A DNA stretch of 64,000 nucleotides from Chelativorans alearensis (GCF_010993735.1 NZ_WQNI01000002.1:1-64000); one strand, 5' to 3'; numbered from the stretch's first letter, positions 30,266 through 39,517 are shown. Made by a program: numbers and translations. The notes: generated by a model from the sequence alone, not told the origin.

Positions 30266-30712
30266 GTGGCCCCGGCCAACCGCCACGGCAGCCTGATTAT
30301 CGCCGGCGAAAGCGGCGTCCTCGTCACCGGCCGGTCCGGTTCCGGGAAGACCCGGCTGGCGCTGGCGCTCATGGCCTATTGCGCTGCTCGCGGGCGCTTC
30401 GCAAGGCTCGTCGCGGATGACCAGGTGTTTCTCTCCGCCACGGCAGGGCGGGTGATCGGCCGTGCGCCGGAGACGATCGGCGGCCTGGTGGAGGCGCGCG
30501 GCTTCGGTCCCGCCCGCACGGTGCATGAGCCACGTGCGGTGGTCGATCTGGTGGTGCATCTGGTGGCTACCGAGGCTGCACCGCGCGTTCATGGGGACGA
30601 GCAGATGTCGCTGCAAGGCGTCGCGCTGCCATGCCTGGAGCTTGCCGAGCACGATGCCGAAGGCGCGGTTTTCGCCATCGCGGCACGTCTTTCCCTGCCG
30701 CCATTCGGCTGA
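30266..30712 (+). CDS. hprK: Short alphaproteobacterial HPr kinase/phosphorylase
   Basis: This is a 148-residue protein containing only the P-loop kinase domain of HprK: Walker A TGRSGSGKT near residue 22 and the central VADDQVFLS. The N-terminal domain of Firmicute HprK is missing, as is normal in alphaproteobacteria. It phosphorylates the regulatory serine of HPr, encoded at 31381. It starts with GTG three bases after chvG, so the sensor system and the regulatory PTS are transcriptionally tied. Confidence 0.92.
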   Translation: MAPANRHGSLIIAGESGVLVTGRSGSGKTRLALALMAYCAARGRFARLVADDQVFLSATAGRVIGRAPETIGGLVEARGFGPARTVHEPRAVVDLVVHLVATEAAPRVHGDEQMSLQGVALPCLELAEHDAEGAVFAIAARLSLPPFG

Positions 30713-30761
30713 GAAGGGACTTCTAACGTCAAAAAATCCGTCAAAACGTGGCAGTTTTGGG

Positions 30762-30788
30762 CTTGTCAACGCTTTGTGCGTTGACAAG
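30762..30788. other. Perfect 11-bp inverted repeat between hprK and the EIIA gene
   Basis: CTTGTCAACGC at 30762-30772 and GCGTTGACAAG at 30778-30788 form a perfect 11-bp stem with a 5-base loop. No T run follows, so it is not a standard terminator. It may be an operator or an RNA processing hairpin inside the 270-base gap separating hprK from the EIIA-ptsH genes. Confidence 0.65.
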
Positions 30789-30982
30789 ATAGCGCTCGTA
30801 TCGTGAGGCAGTCGGGCAACGGTGAACCCGATCGCTGGATAACCGCTGGATGATAGCGGACATTGCGCATCGGGTAAGCCATTTGGACGGAGTGACAGAG
30901 TGACAGCCTCGAAGCGCGCAGACAGGGGGCGGACCGCCCGGCGCAATGACCCGGCGCGGTGCCGACGCAAGGCGGGGGCCCG

Positions 30983-31384
30983 ATGATCGGCATCGTCCTT
31001 GTCACGCACGGCCGGCTGGCGGAAGAGTTCCGCCATGCGGTTGAGCATGTGGTCGGCCCCCAGGAAAACCTCGAAACGGTCTCTATCGGCGCCGAGGACG
31101 ACATGGAGCAGCGCCGCCGCGATATTGTCGACGCCGTCAGCCGCGCCGACACGGGCGCCGGCGTCATCATCCTCACCGACATGTTCGGCGGCACGCCGTC
31201 GAACCTTGCCATATCGGTCATGGATGCCGGTCGTGTCGAGGTTGTCGCTGGCATGAACCTGCCGATGCTCATCAAGTTGTCCAGCGTGCGCGCTGGTAAC
31301 GATATGGTGCTGGCACTGGAAGAAGCGCAGACCGCCGGCCGAAAGTATATCAACGTGGCGAGCCAGGTGCTCAACGGCAAATGA
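30983..31384 (+). CDS. PTS EIIA component, mannose-family type
   Basis: This is a 133-residue EIIA-Man-like protein. It begins MIGIVLVTHGRLAEEFRHA with the phosphorylatable His9. The second signature, GVIILTDMFGGTPSNLA, is typical of the fold. No membrane EIIC or EIID is nearby, so it serves a regulatory rather than a sugar-uptake PTS, as known for alphaproteobacteria. The ATG at 30983 gives the family N-terminus. Its stop overlaps the HPr start by an ATGA. Confidence 0.93.
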   Translation: MIGIVLVTHGRLAEEFRHAVEHVVGPQENLETVSIGAEDDMEQRRRDIVDAVSRADTGAGVIILTDMFGGTPSNLAISVMDAGRVEVVAGMNLPMLIKLSSVRAGNDMVLALEEAQTAGRKYINVASQVLNGK

Positions 31385-31686
31385 GCATCGCACCGACCAA
31401 ACCCGCCAAGGACGATGTCCTCACGCATGAGTTTGCCATCGTCAACCAGCGCGGCCTGCACGCCCGCGCCTCTGCCAAGTTCGTCCAGCTCGTCGGCAGT
31501 TATGATGCCGAGGTGACCGTGGAAAAAGACGGCATCGCCGTCGGCGGCACCTCGATCATGGGTTTGATGATGCTGGCTGCCACGCCCGGCTGCTACATCA
31601 GGATAAGCGCGCACGGCCCCGAGGCGGCCGCCGTCATGCATGCCCTGGGAGAGCTGATTGCCAGCCGCTTCGGCGAGGAAAGTTAG
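31381..31686 (+). CDS. ptsH: Phosphocarrier protein HPr (NPr-like)
   Basis: This is a 101-residue HPr. The active-site motif [13 protein letters not shown] has His27 as phosphoacceptor from Enzyme [10 protein letters not shown] carries Ser58, the target of HprK. It has a 15-residue N-terminal extension relative to standard HPr. Together with HprK, EIIA and PtsN (52514-52978) it forms a nitrogen-type regulatory PTS. Enzyme I (PtsP) is not in the window. Confidence 0.96.
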   Translation: MSIAPTKPAKDDVLTHEFAIVNQRGLHARASAKFVQLVGSYDAEVTVEKDGIAVGGTSIMGLMMLAATPGCYIRISAHGPEAAAVMHALGELIASRFGEES

Positions 31687-31715
31687 AGTACTGTGCGTCC
31701 GCACGACATGCACGC

Positions 31716-31731
31716 ATAAAGATTTCTTTAT
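31716..31731. promoter_or_regulatory. Operator-like palindrome upstream of ahcY
   Basis: ATAAAGA-TT-TCTTTAT is a perfect 7-bp inverted repeat with a 2-base centre, 100 bases upstream of ahcY. From memory, ArsR-family SahR regulators of methionine-cycle genes in proteobacteria use palindromes of this type. The assignment to SahR is inference; the symmetry is seen directly. Confidence 0.5.
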
Positions 31732-31831
31732 ATTTCATTGTCGCCTGCCGCCTGATCTGCTAGTCAGGCCCGAAACCTGCGCCCGTCGTTTTCCGCGGCG
31801 TGAAGATCGTTTCGAGCTGGAGCTGAAGCAG

Positions 31832-33229
31832 ATGACAGCCACCGATTATATCGTTGCCGATATTTCCCTTGCCCCGTGGGGCCGCAAGGAGATCGAGATC
31901 GCCGAGACAGAAATGCCCGGCCTGATGGCCTGTCGCGAAGAATTCGGCGACAAGCAGCCGTTGAAGGGTGCCCGCATCACCGGCTCGCTCCACATGACCA
32001 TTCAGACGGCGGTCCTCATCGAGACGCTGAAGGCGCTGGGGGCCGAGGTGCGCTGGGCCTCCTGCAACATCTTCTCCACCCAGGACCATGCGGCTGCCGC
32101 CATCGCCGAGACGGGAACGCCGGTCTTTGCGGTCAAGGGCGAGACGCTGGAGGACTACTGGACCTATACGGACCGCATCTTCCAGTGGCCGGACGGCGAG
32201 CCCTCCAACATGATCCTCGACGATGGCGGCGACGCCACGATGTACATCCTTCTCGGCGCCCGCGCCGAGGCCGGAGAGGACGTCCTGTCCAATCCCGGCA
32301 ACGAGGAAGAGGAGATCCTCTTCGCGCAGATCAAGAAGCGCCTGGCCGAGACGCCTGGATTCTTCACCCGCCAGCGGGACGCTATCCGCGGCGTGACGGA
32401 GGAGACGACCACAGGCGTCAACCGCCTCTACCAGCTCCAGAAGAAGGGCCTCCTGCCCTTCCCCGCGATCAACGTGAACGATTCCGTCACCAAATCGAAA
32501 TTCGACAACAAGTATGGCTGCAAGGAGTCGCTGGTCGACGGAATCCGCCGCGCCACAGACGTGATGATGGCCGGCAAGGTGGCTGTCGTCTGCGGTTATG
32601 GCGACGTCGGCAAGGGTTGCGCCCAGTCGCTGATTGGCGCTGGCGCCCGCGTCAAGGTCACCGAGGCCGACCCCATCTGCGCCCTGCAGGCGGCGATGGA
32701 CGGCTTCGAGGTGGTGACGCTGGAGGAAGCTATCCCCACCGCCGACATTATCATCACCGCCACCGGCAACAAGGATGTCATCTCGCTCGACCAGATGCGC
32801 CAGATGAAGGACATGACCATCCTTGGCAACATCGGCCATTTCGACAACGAGATTCAGGTCTCTGCCCTGCGCAATTTCAAATGGAACAACATCAAGCCAC
32901 AGGTCGACATGATCGAATTTCCCGACGGCAAGAGGATCATCCTCCTGTCGGAGGGCCGCCTGCTCAACCTTGGTAATGCCACCGGCCATCCCAGCTTCGT
33001 CATGTCCGCCTCCTTCACCAACCAGGTGCTGGCGCAGATCGAGCTATGGGCGCGGCCCGGCCAGTACGAGAACCAGGTCTATGTGCTGCCCAAGCATTTG
33101 GATGAGAAGGTGGCGCGCCTGCATCTCGGCAAGCTGGGCGCCAAGCTGACCGAGCTTTCGCCCGAGCAGGCCGCCTATATCGGCGTCAGCCCGCAAGGTC
33201 CTTTCAAGCCGGACCACTACAGATACTGA
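31832..33229 (+). CDS. ahcY: S-adenosylhomocysteine hydrolase
   Basis: This is a 465-residue NAD-dependent enzyme that splits S-adenosylhomocysteine into adenosine and homocysteine, keeping SAM-dependent methylation running. Substrate residues appear in [35 protein letters not shown] and [16 protein letters not shown]. The NAD loop is [13 protein letters not shown], and the C-terminal KPDHYRY is typical. The start at 31832 follows a GGAG ten bases upstream. A palindrome lies about 100 bases upstream, and a strong terminator follows. Confidence 0.98.
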   Translation: MTATDYIVADISLAPWGRKEIEIAETEMPGLMACREEFGDKQPLKGARITGSLHMTIQTAVLIETLKALGAEVRWASCNIFSTQDHAAAAIAETGTPVFAVKGETLEDYWTYTDRIFQWPDGEPSNMILDDGGDATMYILLGARAEAGEDVLSNPGNEEEEILFAQIKKRLAETPGFFTRQRDAIRGVTEETTTGVNRLYQLQKKGLLPFPAINVNDSVTKSKFDNKYGCKESLVDGIRRATDVMMAGKVAVVCGYGDVGKGCAQSLIGAGARVKVTEADPICALQAAMDGFEVVTLEEAIPTADIIITATGNKDVISLDQMRQMKDMTILGNIGHFDNEIQVSALRNFKWNNIKPQVDMIEFPDGKRIILLSEGRLLNLGNATGHPSFVMSASFTNQVLAQIELWARPGQYENQVYVLPKHLDEKVARLHLGKLGAKLTELSPEQAAYIGVSPQGPFKPDHYRY

Positions 33230-33259
33230 TCTATTAAAAGAACAACACAATATATTGGG

Positions 33260-33294
33260 TGCCGGGCTCTATCTCAGAGCTCGGCATTATTTTT
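33260..33294 (+). terminator. Intrinsic terminator of ahcY
   Basis: TGCCGGGCTCT at 33260-33270 pairs with AGAGCTCGGCA at 33276-33286 (one G-U pair), then TTATTTTT follows. It lies 30 bases beyond the ahcY stop. Confidence 0.88.
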
Positions 33295-33493
33295 GTCACG
33301 CTTCCTTCTTCACCCGGATTCGCTCACCGGGTACAGTGCACTGATTCGAGGGGCGCCGATGTGCCTGCGTTCGGCGCGGATCGGACGGTCTTGGAGATCA
33401 TGCGGCGGAGAGGAACAAGGCATGCCGGGGCTGGACCCGCTTTGCGGCGGGGCTTCTGGGCATCTGGCCCGTAGGAAAGGATGTGGCTGCGGG

Positions 33494-35953
33494 ATGGGGC
33501 GGTTTGCACGCGTGTCGCTGCCGGTTCTTGCCTATACGGCGATGACGGGGAGTGGCGCGGCGGCACAGCAGACGATCAATCTGCCGCTGAGCAGCATTTC
33601 GGTCGATACGCTCCAGGTCATCCAGCTTTCCATCTTTGCCGGCGTTATGGGGGCGGCACTTTTGTCGGCCATCTGGCTCATTCGCCAGCGCGCCCGCATC
33701 TCCACCGAAAATGCCGAGCTCAGGACGCGGGTCGGTGAGCTTTCCGGCGCCCTGTCGCGCTCCGAAGCCCTTCTCAATCTGAAGGATCAGCGGGTCGTCG
33801 TCTGGCCAGGTGACGGCGGTCGCCCTTCCATCGCCGGGGAGCTGCCGGCCGAAACCGGCGCCCCGCGCGAGCGCAGCACATTCCTTGCCTTCGGCCGCTG
33901 GCTGATGCCAAAATCCGCCTCCGCGCTCGACCGCGCGGTGGAGGCCTTGCGCGACAAGGGGGCCAGCTTCGACCTCGTGGCAGAGACGAGCGCCGGCGTC
34001 CTCATCGAGGTGCAGGGGCGCAAGTCCGCCCTTCATGCGGTCATTCGCTTTTCCTCGCTCTCCGCCGCCCAGGCCGAGCACGCCAGGCTAAAGCTCGCGC
34101 ACGAGCGCTTGCATGCCGACCACGAAAACATTCTCGGTCTCGTCAACGCACTCGATATGCCTTTCTGGCTGCGTGACGAGGCGGGAAAATTGAAGTGGGT
34201 CAACGCCGCCTATGCGCGTTCGGTCGAGGCCAAGGGAGCGGACGCGGCGGTGCGCGACGGACACGAGTTCCTGCCGACATCTGCCCGCGCGGCTCTCGAT
34301 CAGCACCACCTGCAAGAGGCGGTGTTCAGCGAGGAGCTCTCCACCGTGGTCGGTGGCGACCGGCGCCTGTTCATGGTCACGGACTTCGCCGGCCGCAACG
34401 GCAGCGCCGGCCTTGCCCTGGACACCAGCGAGCTTGACGCGCTGCGGCGCGAATATGCGAGCACCGTGCAGAGCCACGCAGACACGCTGGACCAGCTCAA
34501 CACGGCGGTCGCCATCTTCGATGCCGAGCAGAAGCTGAAGTTCCACAACCAGGCCTTCCAGAAATTGTGGGGCCTCGATGTCGCCTTCCTGGCCGGCGGG
34601 CCGGAGAATGCGCTGCTGCTCGACCGCCTGCGCAGCGAAGGCAAGCTGGCGGAGCAGCCCGAATGGCGGCGCTGGAAGGAACAGCTTCTTTCCGCTTATC
34701 GGGCGGTGGAACCGCAGGAGTACTGGTGGCACCTGCCCGACGGCCGTACGATCCGCGTCATCGCCAATCCGCAGCCCAAGGGCGGCGTCACCTGGGTGTT
34801 CGAGAACCTGACGGAAAAGATCGACCTGGAAAGCCGCTACAACGCTGCCATCCAGGTGCAGAGCGAGACGCTGGACAATCTGGCCGAAGGGGTCGCGGTC
34901 TTCGGGCCGGACGGCCGTCTGCGCCTGTCGAATCCCGCCTTCCGCACCCTTTGGGGCATCCCTGAGGAGTTGATGGAGGGCGACACCCATATCTCGGCTC
35001 TCAAGGCGGTCTGCGATGCGGTGGCCAAGCCCAGCCCGTGGGATACTTTCGTCGCCGCGGTGACCGGCTTCGACGACGAGCGGCGTGATAGCAACGGCCG
35101 TATCGAGCTGACCACCGGCACCATTCTCCACTACGCCATCGTCCATCTGCCCAACGGTCAGGTGATGATGACCTTCGTCGACGTGACCGACAGCGTGAAC
35201 GTCGAACGCGCTCTGAAGGAGAAGAACGAGGCGCTGGAAAAGGCCGACAAGCTGAAGAACGACTTCGTGCAGCACGTTTCCTACGAACTGCGTTCGCCGC
35301 TCACCAACATCATCGGCTTCACCGAGCTCCTGGCGCTGGAGACGACAGGCCCCCTCAGCCAGCGCCAGCGCGAATATGTCGACCATATCGGCTCGTCGTC
35401 CTCGCTGCTTCTCACCGTCGTCAACGACATCCTCGATCTCGCCACGGTCGACGCCGGCATCATGGAGCTGGAGATCGGCGAGGTGGAGATTCGCCCGACA
35501 GTGAAGGCGGCGGCGGACCTCGTGAGCGAGCGCCTGCGCGAGCACAATATCACTCTGGATATCGAGCTGGACGAAGCGCCCATCGCCTTCCACGCCGATG
35601 AGAACCGCGTCCGCCAGATTCTCTACAACCTGTTGAGCAACGCCGCGAACTACGCACCCGAGAAGGGCAATATCACACTGACCGCTCGCCAGAACGGCAA
35701 AGGCGTGGAATTCCGCGTCCACGACGACGGCCCAGGCATGTCGCCGGAGGTGTTCGCCGCCATCTTCAGGCGCTTCGAGCCGAGCGGCAAGGGCGGCCGG
35801 CGCCGCGGCGCCGGCCTGGGGCTCTCCATCGTCAAGAGCTTCGTAGAGCTACATGGCGGCGAGGTGGAGATCGATACCGGCAAGGGCCGCGGCACGGCTG
35901 TCACCTGCCGGTTCCCCCTGGCGCCCACGGGCGTGCGCGCCGCGGCGGAATAA
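33494..35953 (+). CDS. divL: DivL-type tyrosine-box pseudo-histidine kinase
   Basis: This is an 819-residue membrane protein. A signal-like N-terminus and a transmembrane helix (IFAGVMGAALLSAIWLI) are followed by a long linker. PAS-like domains lie around 220-330, 340-460 and 470-580, then HisKA and HATPase domains (LYNLLSNAANYA, DDGPGM, GAGLGLSIVKSF). The H-box reads HVSYELRSPLTNI: Tyr597 stands where histidine kinases have the phosphoacceptor histidine, the hallmark of DivL. In Caulobacter DivL controls CckA and cell-cycle asymmetry. The neighbouring tsaE-amgK supports this. The start is uncertain, as no strong ribosome-binding site is visible. Confidence 0.9.
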   Translation: MGRFARVSLPVLAYTAMTGSGAAAQQTINLPLSSISVDTLQVIQLSIFAGVMGAALLSAIWLIRQRARISTENAELRTRVGELSGALSRSEALLNLKDQRVVVWPGDGGRPSIAGELPAETGAPRERSTFLAFGRWLMPKSASALDRAVEALRDKGASFDLVAETSAGVLIEVQGRKSALHAVIRFSSLSAAQAEHARLKLAHERLHADHENILGLVNALDMPFWLRDEAGKLKWVNAAYARSVEAKGADAAVRDGHEFLPTSARAALDQHHLQEAVFSEELSTVVGGDRRLFMVTDFAGRNGSAGLALDTSELDALRREYASTVQSHADTLDQLNTAVAIFDAEQKLKFHNQAFQKLWGLDVAFLAGGPENALLLDRLRSEGKLAEQPEWRRWKEQLLSAYRAVEPQEYWWHLPDGRTIRVIANPQPKGGVTWVFENLTEKIDLESRYNAAIQVQSETLDNLAEGVAVFGPDGRLRLSNPAFRTLWGIPEELMEGDTHISALKAVCDAVAKPSPWDTFVAAVTGFDDERRDSNGRIELTTGTILHYAIVHLPNGQVMMTFVDVTDSVNVERALKEKNEALEKADKLKNDFVQHVSYELRSPLTNIIGFTELLALETTGPLSQRQREYVDHIGSSSSLLLTVVNDILDLATVDAGIMELEIGEVEIRPTVKAAADLVSERLREHNITLDIELDEAPIAFHADENRVRQILYNLLSNAANYAPEKGNITLTARQNGKGVEFRVHDDGPGMSPEVFAAIFRRFEPSGKGGRRRGAGLGLSIVKSFVELHGGEVEIDTGKGRGTAVTCRFPLAPTGVRAAAE

Positions 35954-35962
35954 ACGGCCTTT

Positions 35963-37471
35963 ATGACCGCGCTCAAGCCCCTCGCGCGCATTCTGCCGGA
36001 TGAGCAGGCGACCAACCGGCTGGGCGAGGATCTGGCGATCGCTCTCAGGCCCGGCGATGTGGCGGCCCTTCACGGCGACCTCGGCATGGGCAAGACAACG
36101 CTTGCCCGCGCTATCATCCGCGCACTTGCCGACGATCCTGCCCTCGACGTGCCGAGCCCCACCTTCACCTTGGCGCAAAGCTACGCTCTGCGTATCCCTG
36201 CCCATCATTTCGACTTCTATCGCCTCTCCGCTGCGGAGGAGCTGGAAGAGCTGGGGCTGGCCGAAGCGGTTGCAGAAGGCATAGCGCTGGTGGAGTGGCC
36301 CGAGCGTGCGCCCGGTGCCTTCAAGACCTCCATCCGCATCACGCTGCGCGAACGCGGGGAAGGGCGCGAGGTCGAGATCGCCGCACCGGACGAAGCCCGC
36401 GCACGCATCGCCCGCTCCCTCGCCATCAGGGAGTTCCTCGACGCTTCGCGCTACGCCGACTCCCGGCGGGCCTTCCTTCTGGGCGACGCCTCCGTTCGCG
36501 CCTACGAGACGATCACCACCGCGCGCGGAGAGAGGCTCATCCTCATGGACGCGCCGGAGCGACACGACGAGCCGGTCGTCCGCGATGGTCTGCCCTACAG
36601 CCGCATCGCCCGTCTCGCGCAGTCGATAACGGCCTTCGTTGGCGTGGCGAGGGGCCTGCGCGCGGCCGGCTTCTTCACACCGCGCATCCATGCCCAGGAC
36701 CTCGACCAGGGTCTGCTCCTGATCGAGCATCTGGGCGATGAGCATTTCGTTGCCACCGGCGGCGCCCCCATCCCCGAGCGCTATCTGGCCGCCGCTCGTC
36801 TGCTCGCAGCTCTGCACGAGCACGCATGGCCCGAGCGCTTCCCCGTCGCCGAGGGCGTCGACTACGCCCCACCACCCTACGACCGAGCAGCACTCGGCAT
36901 CGAGACGGAACTCCTGCTCGACTGGTATCTGCCCCATGTGAAGGGCCGCGCGGCGAACCAGGCGGAGAGGCAGGCGTTCGGGCGTCTCTGGTCGGCGCTG
37001 TTCACCCGTCTCGAGACAAGCGAGCAGAGCCTGGTGCTGCGCGATTTCCACTCGCCCAACATCATCTGGCGCGAGGGGAAGAAGGGCTTGGCGCGTCTTG
37101 GTCTCGTCGACGTCCAGGATGCCGTTTTCGGCCCCGGTGCCTACGACGTCGCCTCGCTCGCGCTCGACGCGCGGGCGGACATTCCCGAGGCGCTGGAGCG
37201 CGCGGTGGTGGATGCCTACTGCGACGCCCGCCGTGCCCCTGGCTTCGACCGCGCCGCCTTCGAGGAGGCCTATGCCATCACCGCCGCCCAGCGCAACACC
37301 AAGCTGCTCGGCATCTTCGTGCGGCTCGCCCACCGCGACGGTAAGCCTGGCTATCTGCACCACCTGCCGCGCATTCGCACATATCTAAGAAGGGTGCTTG
37401 CCCATCCCGCGCTGGAAGAGCTGCGGGCTTTCTATGAGGAGCACGGTTTTCTGGAGGACGAGGCGGAATGA
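35963..37471 (+). CDS. TsaE-AmgK fusion: tRNA t6A ATPase plus cell-wall sugar kinase
   Basis: This is a 502-residue two-domain protein. Residues 1-150 are TsaE, with P-loop ALHGDLGMGKTTLARA and SPTFTLAQSY, needed for t6A37 modification of tRNA. Residues about 165-500 are an aminoglycoside-phosphotransferase-like kinase of the AmgK type (LLIEHLGDE, LVLRDFHSPNIIW catalytic loop, LGLVDVQDAVFGPGAYDVASL). AmgK phosphorylates N-acetylmuramic acid in peptidoglycan recycling. Fusion of the two is familiar in Rhizobiales. The usual next gene, murU, is not here. It lies nine bases after divL. Confidence 0.92.
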   Translation: MTALKPLARILPDEQATNRLGEDLAIALRPGDVAALHGDLGMGKTTLARAIIRALADDPALDVPSPTFTLAQSYALRIPAHHFDFYRLSAAEELEELGLAEAVAEGIALVEWPERAPGAFKTSIRITLRERGEGREVEIAAPDEARARIARSLAIREFLDASRYADSRRAFLLGDASVRAYETITTARGERLILMDAPERHDEPVVRDGLPYSRIARLAQSITAFVGVARGLRAAGFFTPRIHAQDLDQGLLLIEHLGDEHFVATGGAPIPERYLAAARLLAALHEHAWPERFPVAEGVDYAPPPYDRAALGIETELLLDWYLPHVKGRAANQAERQAFGRLWSALFTRLETSEQSLVLRDFHSPNIIWREGKKGLARLGLVDVQDAVFGPGAYDVASLALDARADIPEALERAVVDAYCDARRAPGFDRAAFEEAYAITAAQRNTKLLGIFVRLAHRDGKPGYLHHLPRIRTYLRRVLAHPALEELRAFYEEHGFLEDEAE

Positions 37472-38367
37472 GCGCACGGGTCTTCATCTTCGGCGCCGGC
37501 TACTCGGCACAGGCCTTCGCACGGGAGATCACCGGCGAGGCGGAGTTCGTCGGCGGGACCACGCGCAGCGCGAAGAATGCGGCCATCCTCGCAGGAAAGG
37601 GCATCGATCCCTTTGTCTATACCGGCGAAGCTCTCGGCAACGGTATCCTTGAAGCTCTGCACACGACGACCCACCTCCTCGTCTCGATCGCGCCGGACGA
37701 AAACGGCGACCCGGTTCTCACCGGCCTGCGAGCGGCCGGCGCCGGCGCCATGCCGGCGCTCGAGTGGGTGGGTTATCTCTCCACCGTCGGCGTCTACGGC
37801 GACCATGGCGGGGCTTGGGTGGATGAGGAAAGCGAATGCCGGCCAACCTCGCGGCGCTCCAGGTGGCGTCTCGATGCGGAGAAGGCGTGGATGGCGTTTT
37901 CCCGGGAGGCGGGGATACCGGTCGCCATCCTGCGGCTTTCGGGCATCTACGGTCCCGGCCGCAACGCCTTCGTCAACCTCGCCGCCGGCACCGCCAGGCG
38001 CATCGTCAAGCCCGGCCAGGTCTTCAACCGCATCCACGTGGCCGACATCGCTGGCGCCATGCGCCACCTGATGCAGGCGCCCGCCGGGGGCGTCTACAAC
38101 GTCACCGACGATGAGCCGGCGCCGCCACAAGACGTCGTCGCCTATGCAGCGCGACTGATGGGCGTCGAGCCGCCGCCGGAAATCGCCTTCGAGGATGCGG
38201 ATATGAGCCCCATGGCCCGCTCCTTCTATGCCGAGTGCAAGCGCGCTTCGAACCGGAAACTGAAGGAATCCGGCTACCGCCTGCGCTACCCGGATTTCCG
38301 CAAGGCGCTGGAGGCGATGTGGGAGGCGGACGCCTGGAAGGGCGAATCTGCCGCAAATATGTTATGA
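37468..38367 (+). CDS. NAD(P)-binding SDR/epimerase-like protein
   Basis: This is a 299-residue extended SDR-like protein. The N-terminal dinucleotide loop is VFIFGAGYSAQAFA. STVGVYGDHGG resembles the active-site serine strand, but the usual YxxxK is not intact (SRWRLDAEKAW). RIHVADIAGAMRHLM and GVYNVTDDEP are typical of the YeeZ/epimerase group. Its role is unknown. Its start overlaps the stop of tsaE-amgK by an ATGA, so it is translationally coupled to it. Confidence 0.82.
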   Translation: MSARVFIFGAGYSAQAFAREITGEAEFVGGTTRSAKNAAILAGKGIDPFVYTGEALGNGILEALHTTTHLLVSIAPDENGDPVLTGLRAAGAGAMPALEWVGYLSTVGVYGDHGGAWVDEESECRPTSRRSRWRLDAEKAWMAFSREAGIPVAILRLSGIYGPGRNAFVNLAAGTARRIVKPGQVFNRIHVADIAGAMRHLMQAPAGGVYNVTDDEPAPPQDVVAYAARLMGVEPPPEIAFEDADMSPMARSFYAECKRASNRKLKESGYRLRYPDFRKALEAMWEADAWKGESAANML

Positions 38368-38402
38368 TTCGCGGCAAACCTGATTTCATCAGGAGGGGAT
38401 TA

Positions 38403-39440
38403 ATGCGGCGATCTCGTCTTATCCAGTTCGCCGGCGTTTGTCTGGCGCTGGCGATGACAGCAGCGGTTCCAGCCAAGGCCGAACCGCTTGCGAAGGAACT
38501 TTTCGGCGCCAAGACGCTGCCGGCGGTCGCCGCGCCGGCTGCTTACGGCTTCTACTCCAAGGGCTGCTTTGCCGGCGGCATTGCGATTGCCCCCGATGGC
38601 CCGCGCTGGCAGGCCATGCGCCTGTCCCGCAACCGGCGCTGGGGCCATCCCGACCTCATCCGCCTGATCGAGCGCCTATCGCGCGAGGCAGCGCAGGATG
38701 GCTGGCCGGGGCTCCTGGTGGGCGACATATCGCAGCCGCGCGGCGGCCCGATGCTTTCCGGCCACGCCTCGCACCAGATCGGCCTCGACGCCGATATCTG
38801 GTTCACACCCATGCCCAACAAGCGCATGAGCGTTGCCGAGCGCGAGCGCGTGAGCGCGGTCTCCATGCTCAAGGGCGATACGCTCTATGTCGACGACCGC
38901 AAGTGGACGCGGGCGCACGAGGCGGTGCTGAGGAGGGCGGCGAGTTATCCGGAGGTCGAGCGGATCCTTGTCCATCCGGGCATCAAGAAGAAGCTGTGCG
39001 ACACGGTCCAAGGCGATCGTTCTTGGCTGCACAAGATCCGCCCCTTCTGGGGCCATCACTATCACTTCCACGTGCGCATCGGTTGCCCCAAGGGTTCGAC
39101 GGGCTGCAAGCCGCAGGCCGCCACACCTAGGAGCGAGGGCTGTGACGACAGCCTCGCCTGGTGGTTCACCGAGGAGCCGTGGCGGCCCGCCGAAGGACCG
39201 CAGAAGCCGAAAGCACGTGACGTCATGACTATGGCCGCCCTGCCCAATGCCTGCCGTGCGGTGCTCGAAGCGCCGGCGCCGCCGTCCGAGGCGGTGGTGA
39301 CGCTGGCCGGACCGGAGGGACTGCCGGCGCAAGTCACGCAGAGCGCTCCGGCCCTTGCCGGCGCCGCCAACCCGGCCTCGTTGCTCCTGTCGCTGCAGCC
39401 GGCCGACATCCCCCTGCCTTCGCCGCGGCCCTATCGCTAA
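38403..39440 (+). CDS. mepA: Penicillin-insensitive murein endopeptidase
   Basis: This is a 345-residue periplasmic zinc (LAS-family) endopeptidase with a signal peptide ending in VPAKAEP. Zinc and catalytic motifs are GHASHQIGLDADIWF and HHYHFHVRIGCP. It cleaves D-Ala-mDAP cross-links in peptidoglycan. A proline-rich C-terminal extension of about 90 residues is poorly conserved. The start at 38403 follows a strong AGGAGGGG. It follows the SDR gene by 35 bases. Confidence 0.95.
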   Translation: MRRSRLIQFAGVCLALAMTAAVPAKAEPLAKELFGAKTLPAVAAPAAYGFYSKGCFAGGIAIAPDGPRWQAMRLSRNRRWGHPDLIRLIERLSREAAQDGWPGLLVGDISQPRGGPMLSGHASHQIGLDADIWFTPMPNKRMSVAERERVSAVSMLKGDTLYVDDRKWTRAHEAVLRRAASYPEVERILVHPGIKKKLCDTVQGDRSWLHKIRPFWGHHYHFHVRIGCPKGSTGCKPQAATPRSEGCDDSLAWWFTEEPWRPAEGPQKPKARDVMTMAALPNACRAVLEAPAPPSEAVVTLAGPEGLPAQVTQSAPALAGAANPASLLLSLQPADIPLPSPRPYR

Positions 39441-39517
39441 TCCCCCTAAATACCGGCGGGCGGCTTTTCATGGCCGCTCCGCTCGCTTATAGAGCTTCAA
39501 CCGATTAGATTCCCGGC

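Noticed and set aside
31687-31831. Possible SAH or SAM riboswitch in front of ahcY
   Set aside because: I could not find the conserved pairing pattern of any known SAM or SAH riboswitch; the only clear structure is a DNA palindrome at 31716-31731.
34088-37363. Two long minus-strand open frames opposite divL and tsaE-amgK
   Set aside because: They lie wholly antisense to conserved domain-bearing proteins and show no family resemblance.
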